Part shown: one piece after another, positions 58,657 to 64,000 of the stretch | How the letters are laid out: every line of letters begins with the position of its first letter | How positions within the stretch are numbered: the first letter of the stretch is position 1 | Assembly: GCA_022113835.1 (NCBI GenBank) | Contig: JAILWY010000028.1 | Span: 3,534,001-3,598,000 of the forward strand | DNA from: Atopsyche davidsoni | Lineage: Eukaryota; Arthropoda; Insecta; Trichoptera; Hydrobiosidae | DNA: 64,000 nt | Direction: 5' to 3' | Made by a program: the position numbers and the translations under genes | Notes under the pieces: model-generated | The model's input: only the letters and a program-made list of their open reading frames with translations | What the model was told of the DNA's origin: nothing | Databases searched by the model: none

Positions 58657-61390
58657 ATGCCTAAATCAAAAGTTCCTACCTTGAAGATGAACGACGGTCT
58701 GGAGATTCCCGTTTTGGGACTCGGAACATACGCTGTAAGTTTTAAGCTCAATTATATTAATGCTAAACTATGTGTGTTTCATACATAGCATTCGGTTTTG
58801 AATTTTAAACATAATAATGTTTTTCTTTATTGGATTCAAAATATAAAGTAACTTATTAAATGAAATGTATTATGTGTAGTAGTTTATTATGTGAATATCA
58901 ACTTATTTTTAAGTTGATATGCATAAGTGAGTATTGTCGTACTTAATCAGGTCCAGCTGTCTACGTTGAAATGTTGTTAACATCTTACACTTCTTATTTT
59001 TACGGAAATTAGATAAGCTGCACTCGAGGCGCAAGATAAAGATTCCAGCGTCGTTACGATTAGACTCGTTTACTTTGTAAAAGTTTGCAAAGGTGCAGAA
59101 AACAAAAATGTTCTATTATAATAATAATACCACCGGTATTATTAAATAAAATGTAACGGCAATAACAAGTGTATTTAATCGGGTACAAATATCGTTTATA
59201 AATTAAGAAGGAGGAATATGCAATCTGAGAGTAAGGTAGTGAGTTTTCCATTGATGTGCTATTTTATTCCATGTCGGTCGAAGCTCCGATTTAATCTGAC
59301 CGATGAGACTTCTGCGCCTCTGCCCACTCTATCAGAGATCGCTAAGACGAATACCGGGGTAAGTATAAAGCTTAAGGGCGTATGCTTCTCGTGGGGCCGT
59401 TTTCATGTATATATGATGGTTCTTGAATGTATGAATTTTTAAAATTTGACATCAAATACAAGCCACATATAAATATACAGTTATTAATTATTTTAACAAC
59501 TAATTCATTATCATCCCAGTTTTATACTCGTGTCAGGTGATTTTTAACACAACTAATTATTCACACTAACTATATATTTTTAAAAGAAAAAAGTTATTGA
59601 AATTTTTTATAAAATAACGTTTTGCTGATATTTTAAACACTTGTATCAAGTTAATTTTTTAAATGAGTTGTACAAACCAAATGATACTTATTCACTTATT
59701 TTCATGAAAAACACAATATATGTATTCTGAGTAAAATTCAAGAGGGTCAGCGAATAGTCGAATTATAAGGTTGTGGTGACCTGGATTATACAAGGAGGGT
59801 TTTTGATGATAAGTTAACGAAATATGCTCATTAACATATGTTATCGTGATGCTTCTAGCGCAGCGGTAGCAATAACAAGGAGTGCCAGCTGGCAGTCGAG
59901 GCCGCCCTGAGCTTGGGCTACCGCCACATCGACACTGCGGCCTTCTACTTCAACGAGGAGGAAGTGGGGGAGGCCATCAATAACAAGATCGCCGATGGCA
60001 CTGTTACCAGGGAAGAAGTCTTTCTCACCACCAAGGTCACTGAAGTTAAATTAAATATTTGATTGATACAGTATTGAGCTCAGAATATACATTCAAATCG
60101 GTTCGAAAATAACACGGATCAACGGAAATCGCACTATTCTGAAACAGTGGAGGCTGCAAAGAAGAGGCAAGTAAGCAAGCAGCTGGGAGCATTTTAAGGC
60201 AATTGAAGCTGTGTCCTGTGTGGTGCATCTCTGCCATTTGCCTTTGTCGAAGACAGCTTTCTGATGATCTTTTTTTATTTCTTATCTAATGTAGTTTTTT
60301 TTTTTTTTTATTGTTTTCAGCTTTGGAATGATTTTCACGAAGAAGCCAAAGTCGTCCCGGCTCTCAGGGACTCTCTGGATAGGCTGGGCCTGGACTATGT
60401 GGACCTGTATCTCATCCACTGGCCCATCAGTGTGACAGTAAGTCTGCATCTTTCACACAATCGTACTTCACATCACAATAGATGATTAAGATTTGTCCAT
60501 AAATTGAATTTTAGAAAATAAATAATTTAAGATCATTTAACTGAAAATTTCAACACGATTCTCACCTTCAGGATAATGGGGAATATTCTGAAGTGGATTA
60601 CGTGGAGACTTGGCGCGGCATGGAAGAATGCCAAAGGCTAGGACTATGTAACTCTATTGGAGTCTCCAACTTTAACGAGGAGCAACTGGATCGACTGCTG
60701 GATTCGTGTAATGTGCCGCCTGCTGTTAATCAAGTAGAGGTCAGTTGCGCCATAACCTCACTAATATATTTTTATTATCACTAATCATTTTTTTTTCTTA
60801 CAAACTTATCGGTGTAAGTTTATGATGTAGTGTATATTTTTGTAGTAGAATGTGATATATGTCTGCTTCCAGTGTAATCCGAACCTCACGCAGAAGTCAA
60901 TGCGCAAGTTCTGCAAGGATAGGGATGTGTTGGTGACAGCCTACTGCCCGCTGGGCTCCATGCCGGAGACCAAGACCAGCGCTGAGGCACCCGCTCCTCG
61001 TATCGACGATCCGAAACTCATCGCCATTGGCCAAAAATATGGCAAGAACACCACACAGGTGGTACTGCGCTTCCTGGTAAGTGAATTGAACCTTTTTTAA
61101 AGCTGCTACTGAAAAAAACCGGTTGAGGTTTGCGCTCAATTGTATAAATGGGTACCATTTTTGTAGTTCGTATTTATAAAGTAAAAAAATTAATATGTTT
61201 CTTATTCCAGGTGGACAGTGGCCTCGTGGTGATCCCCAAGTCGGTGACTCCGTCTCGCATCAAACGCAACATTGACATCTTTGACTTTAAGCTGACCGCC
61301 GAGGAGATGGCCACTCTGGAGAGCTTCAACAAGGACCACCGCTTGGTGGGCGTTGCCTTTTGGAGGGACCACAAATTCTACCCCTTCTAA
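58657..61390 (+). CDS. Aldo-keto reductase (AKR1/AKR2 type, insect)
   Basis: Six exons: 58657-58734, 59859-60035, 60321-60437, 60572-60739, 60873-61076 and 61211-61390. All introns are phase 0, giving 307 aa. A (beta/alpha)8 barrel NADPH-dependent carbonyl reductase. The catalytic tetrad is complete: D51 and Y56 ([15 protein letters not shown]), K85 (LTTK|LW) and H118 (YLIHWP), with the same spacing as human AKR1B1. IGVSNFN, VNQVECNPNL and the NADPH-binding [13 protein letters not shown] are present. The C-terminal loop ends [10 protein letters not shown], as in moth enzymes. Relatives reduce aldehydes, steroids and 3-dehydroecdysone; the substrate cannot be told from sequence. An acceptor at 58648 implies a 5' UTR intron. 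The poly(A) signal AATAAA is at 61490-61495. Confidence 0.95.
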
Positions 61391-62666
61391 AACCTCCACC
61401 GCAAAAGTCATCACAGCGATGAGGCCTGTGAATCAGCAGGCGCCTCAAAGGCTTTAGATTTAATGTTTGCACCCTGTAAGGTATTCATGAATAAAAATGA
61501 AAAATTTAAGTAATTGCTTCCACCATAAGGAAATTAATATATTGAGATTAATATATAATATTTGTGATAACTTTTTTCAATTTTAATATTGTATATTTTT
61601 GTTTAATAAAGTAATTCAATAATATTTTTGTTTTCTTACCCCTTTACAAGACAAACGTTTCAGTTGATTCCACATATTCTTTGTGCGGAATTTATGCCCA
61701 GAGCACGGAAAACACAATCGGTATTTATTTTAATTCGTCTTTTATGTTTGTTGTGATATCTTAAAAGTGCAAGTGCAATAGCAGTAAAATTTGGCGTGCG
61801 TCGCGTGCGTTGGGTCACTCGGTAGGTCTGGATCAATAAGAAAAAGATAAAAATAAAACAATGACTAACTGAAATACATGTTTATTAGGAAATAGGTTTC
61901 CACAATTCATACATATTTTTTATTTTGATATATATGTAGTAATTCATATTTATGATGATGTTGACATATCTATATACCATGCTAAACGATTCAATTACAT
62001 TTTTTTACAGTAAATGTAATAATATATATAATTTTTCTTTTTAAACTATGTCTCTAGTACAATGTTGATTTTTTTTGCATCTTCAAAAATTATCTAATTT
62101 TATTGCATCTACAATAACATTATTTACACAAAATGATTTATTTTATTACACATATTAGGGAAAAACTAAAGAGCAAAATATTTATATCTCTTGTTCTTAA
62201 ATATCGACCCCTCGTTCTCCTTCCCCGACTCTTCAATAGCTATCCCTAAGTGACTAACTATCCGTAGCTTAACTACAAAAACATCGACTAATGTCACACT
62301 AGCAGACCGTAACAAACTGGAAACTGAACATTATATTAAAATACAGAAAATCAAACGGATTTCAACAAAAAACAACACGTATAATAACACATTTACAAGC
62401 CACCTAGCAGTGGGGCCAAATTTAATAAAAATTATATTTTTATTAGTCTAATAACGCATTACTCCTTCTATATTTCCACGCATGTATGATTACATCATTA
62501 ACTCCTAAAACACTTAGTTCTTTGCATATATTTTAAGCGTTTGCTTTGCAAAACACAATCCTTTATAAGCAGACATTTGCTACGTCGAATCAACAAAGTA
62601 AACTGTGTTCAAACGATAAGGTTGCTTATAATTTTATGAATTCATATCTTTAAATCAGAAAGTGCA
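61391..62666. other. Convergent 3' UTRs: aldo-keto reductase (plus) and a gene entering from the right (minus)
   Basis: The reductase transcript ends shortly after AATAAA 61490-61495. From the other side a 3' UTR of about 780 bp runs from 62666 down to an AATAAA on the minus strand at 61881-61886. No coding sequence lies in between. Confidence 0.6.
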
Positions 62667-62728
62667 TTAAGACGCCTCCACGGCGTCGCCAAACCCGACG
62701 TACTTCATGAATGACAAGTGTGATTGAA
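62667..62728 (-). CDS. Terminal coding exon of an unidentified gene continuing beyond the window
   Basis: A strong minus-strand acceptor (TTTTTTTTTAACAG) at 62729 is followed by a 62-nt open segment. After two bases completing a split codon it encodes QSHLSFMKYVGFGDAVEAS and ends in TAA (62667-62669). It is markedly GC-richer than its flanks, and an AATAAA lies about 780 bp downstream, as expected for a last exon with a long 3' UTR. The peptide was not recognised; the upstream exons must be beyond 64000. Confidence 0.6.
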
Positions 62729-64000
62729 CTGTTAAAAAAAAACAGGATTTTTTAATGTTTCGTGATGCAAATCAATGTACAAATGATATTGACGATCAGG
62801 CTAAAATCTAGAGCCGCATTGTTTTTAAATTAATGTTATAAAAAGGTCCACACCACGGTATTTAAACTAGTTTGATGTGGAAAACATGAATAACTGAATA
62901 TAAGAGGCAAACTAAGTGGCGATAATTAATAAATGAATTAGTGTACTGAGTGGCAATATAAACACTTGATTTTTTCAAACACGCATTCGTACAATTTCCT
63001 AGACATAGAAACTAGCAATGGTTTATAATGTTTTATATTACGGACAACAATTCTAAGTATCATCGTTTTATCCAGATGAATTGATTATAAGGGATTTTTT
63101 TGTGAAATCATTTACTATAAGGCTCTTTGCACATGAAGCTACATAAAATAAATTGAGTTAGTTACTAAAGTAGCTTCGGTATCATTATTTAGTACTTTTT
63201 AACTCAGAATATAGCCTGATGTTTTTTAAGCTGCGCGATGGTTGACTATAACCTATTTTACACGTGACATCTATCTCTGAAAATATTTTAATAGAATTCC
63301 GCTAAGAACCTTCGGTCAAAAATATTGTACACATGAAACGCGTGTTGTGTAGTTATAAATAAGCAGAATACTTAGAGGCGTGACGGGTAAAGCGAGGAAA
63401 ATACTTATATTTACTAAACTTTTGAAGGACGTATCAGACATTTTATCGAAGGCCAAATACTTTTTATTAGTTTGCCGCAATTCTCTTACTCATTATATAA
63501 GGGCGAGTCCAGAGTAGTCTTTTTTGATATCTCTTCTATCGAGATTATTAATTGGAAATGAAGTCGTTCTTACCGCTGGACCCGCTGGACATATTTTTTA
63601 AAATGCTTTAGTAATGAGAGGTGACTGAATTTTTATATTAATTGTATTGTCTGAGAGATTTGGTCAGGTCGTAATTTGTAATTAAAATCATCGATCAGTT
63701 GTATTACTTTTAAGTAGCTTCATGTGCAATACGATTTATCAAATTACATTTTATGACTCGTGTAATCAGTTACATCATTGTTTAGATGTTATATTATAAT
63801 AATCAAACTTGTCACAAAACAAGTTTAGCGACTATTTTAACAGATTTATTCATCACGTTTAGTTTTGTGAAACTATTTATGCAATATAACATAAAGCTTA
63901 CGTTGTGATACTAGTTTTATATAAGAAGTAGACGCATTTCAATACACGTTGAGGTACGAAAACTGGCAACAATAAATACAATATTGAAATAATAATTAAG
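62729..64000 (-). other. Probable intron of the unidentified minus-strand gene
   Basis: AT-rich and without exons on either strand. It is consistent with being the last intron of the gene whose terminal exon is at 62667-62728. Confidence 0.4.

Noticed and set aside
59218..59442. 74-aa ORF in intron 1 of the aldo-keto reductase, with a donor-like GTAAGT
   Set aside because: No acceptor or family match, and the reductase reads correctly from exon 1 to the exon at 59859 without it.
60046..60237. 63-aa minus ORF in intron 2 of the aldo-keto reductase
   Set aside because: Probably a fragment of a dispersed repeat; no domain, and the host gene splices cleanly over it.

Overview
The window is a stretch of an AT-rich insect nuclear genome, most likely a moth or butterfly (Lepidoptera). 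Genes have several exons with GT-AG introns and AATAAA signals. Contents include a mitochondrial phosphate carrier, a mitochondrial prostaglandin E synthase 2, a moth-type aldo-keto reductase and secreted proteins resembling the 27-kDa hemolymph glycoprotein (DUF1397). There are also Helitron and ISL2EU transposon remains. Nothing prokaryotic or viral was seen.

Layout. 1-6.6 kb: two intact copies of a small secreted DUF1397-like gene (minus strand), made by a tandem duplication of a roughly 4.1-kb unit, with a Helitron fragment in the spacer. 7.3-11.6 kb: a ten-exon ZAD plus ten-finger C2H2 transcription factor (minus) with an apparent one-base disruption in exon 3. 12-20.6 kb: a giant PTP-ER-like protein tyrosine phosphatase (plus, 2132 aa). 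It carries five tandem MAP-kinase docking motifs and large insertions in the catalytic domain. 20.6-27 kb: non-coding sequence with a degenerate repeat field and a tRNA-like SINE relic. 27-29.2 kb: PTGES2 (plus). 30-34.7 kb: SLC25A3 phosphate carrier (minus), with its 5' UTR exon near 36.05 kb. 36.9 kb: a perfect 30-bp-arm palindrome.

38-53.7 kb: three paralogous minus-strand zinc-finger genes, each with one long coding exon. They are built from a recurring cassette of about 13 fingers plus linker (2, 2 and 3 cassettes). The middle cassette of the third gene is decaying. Between the second and third lies an ISL2EU-type DNA transposon (about 46.1-49.8 kb). Its THAP-DDE transposase is intact with a complete DDE triad, while its convergent SWIM/YqaJ partner gene has several disabling lesions. 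53.9-58.6 kb: MITE-like inverted repeats and microsatellites. 58.7-61.4 kb: an aldo-keto reductase (plus). 62.7 kb: the terminal exon of an unidentified minus-strand gene that runs out of the window.

The genes do not form one pathway. The most notable items are the multi-docking-site phosphatase, the cassette-built zinc-finger cluster with a decaying cassette, and the half-intact ISL2EU element embedded in that cluster.
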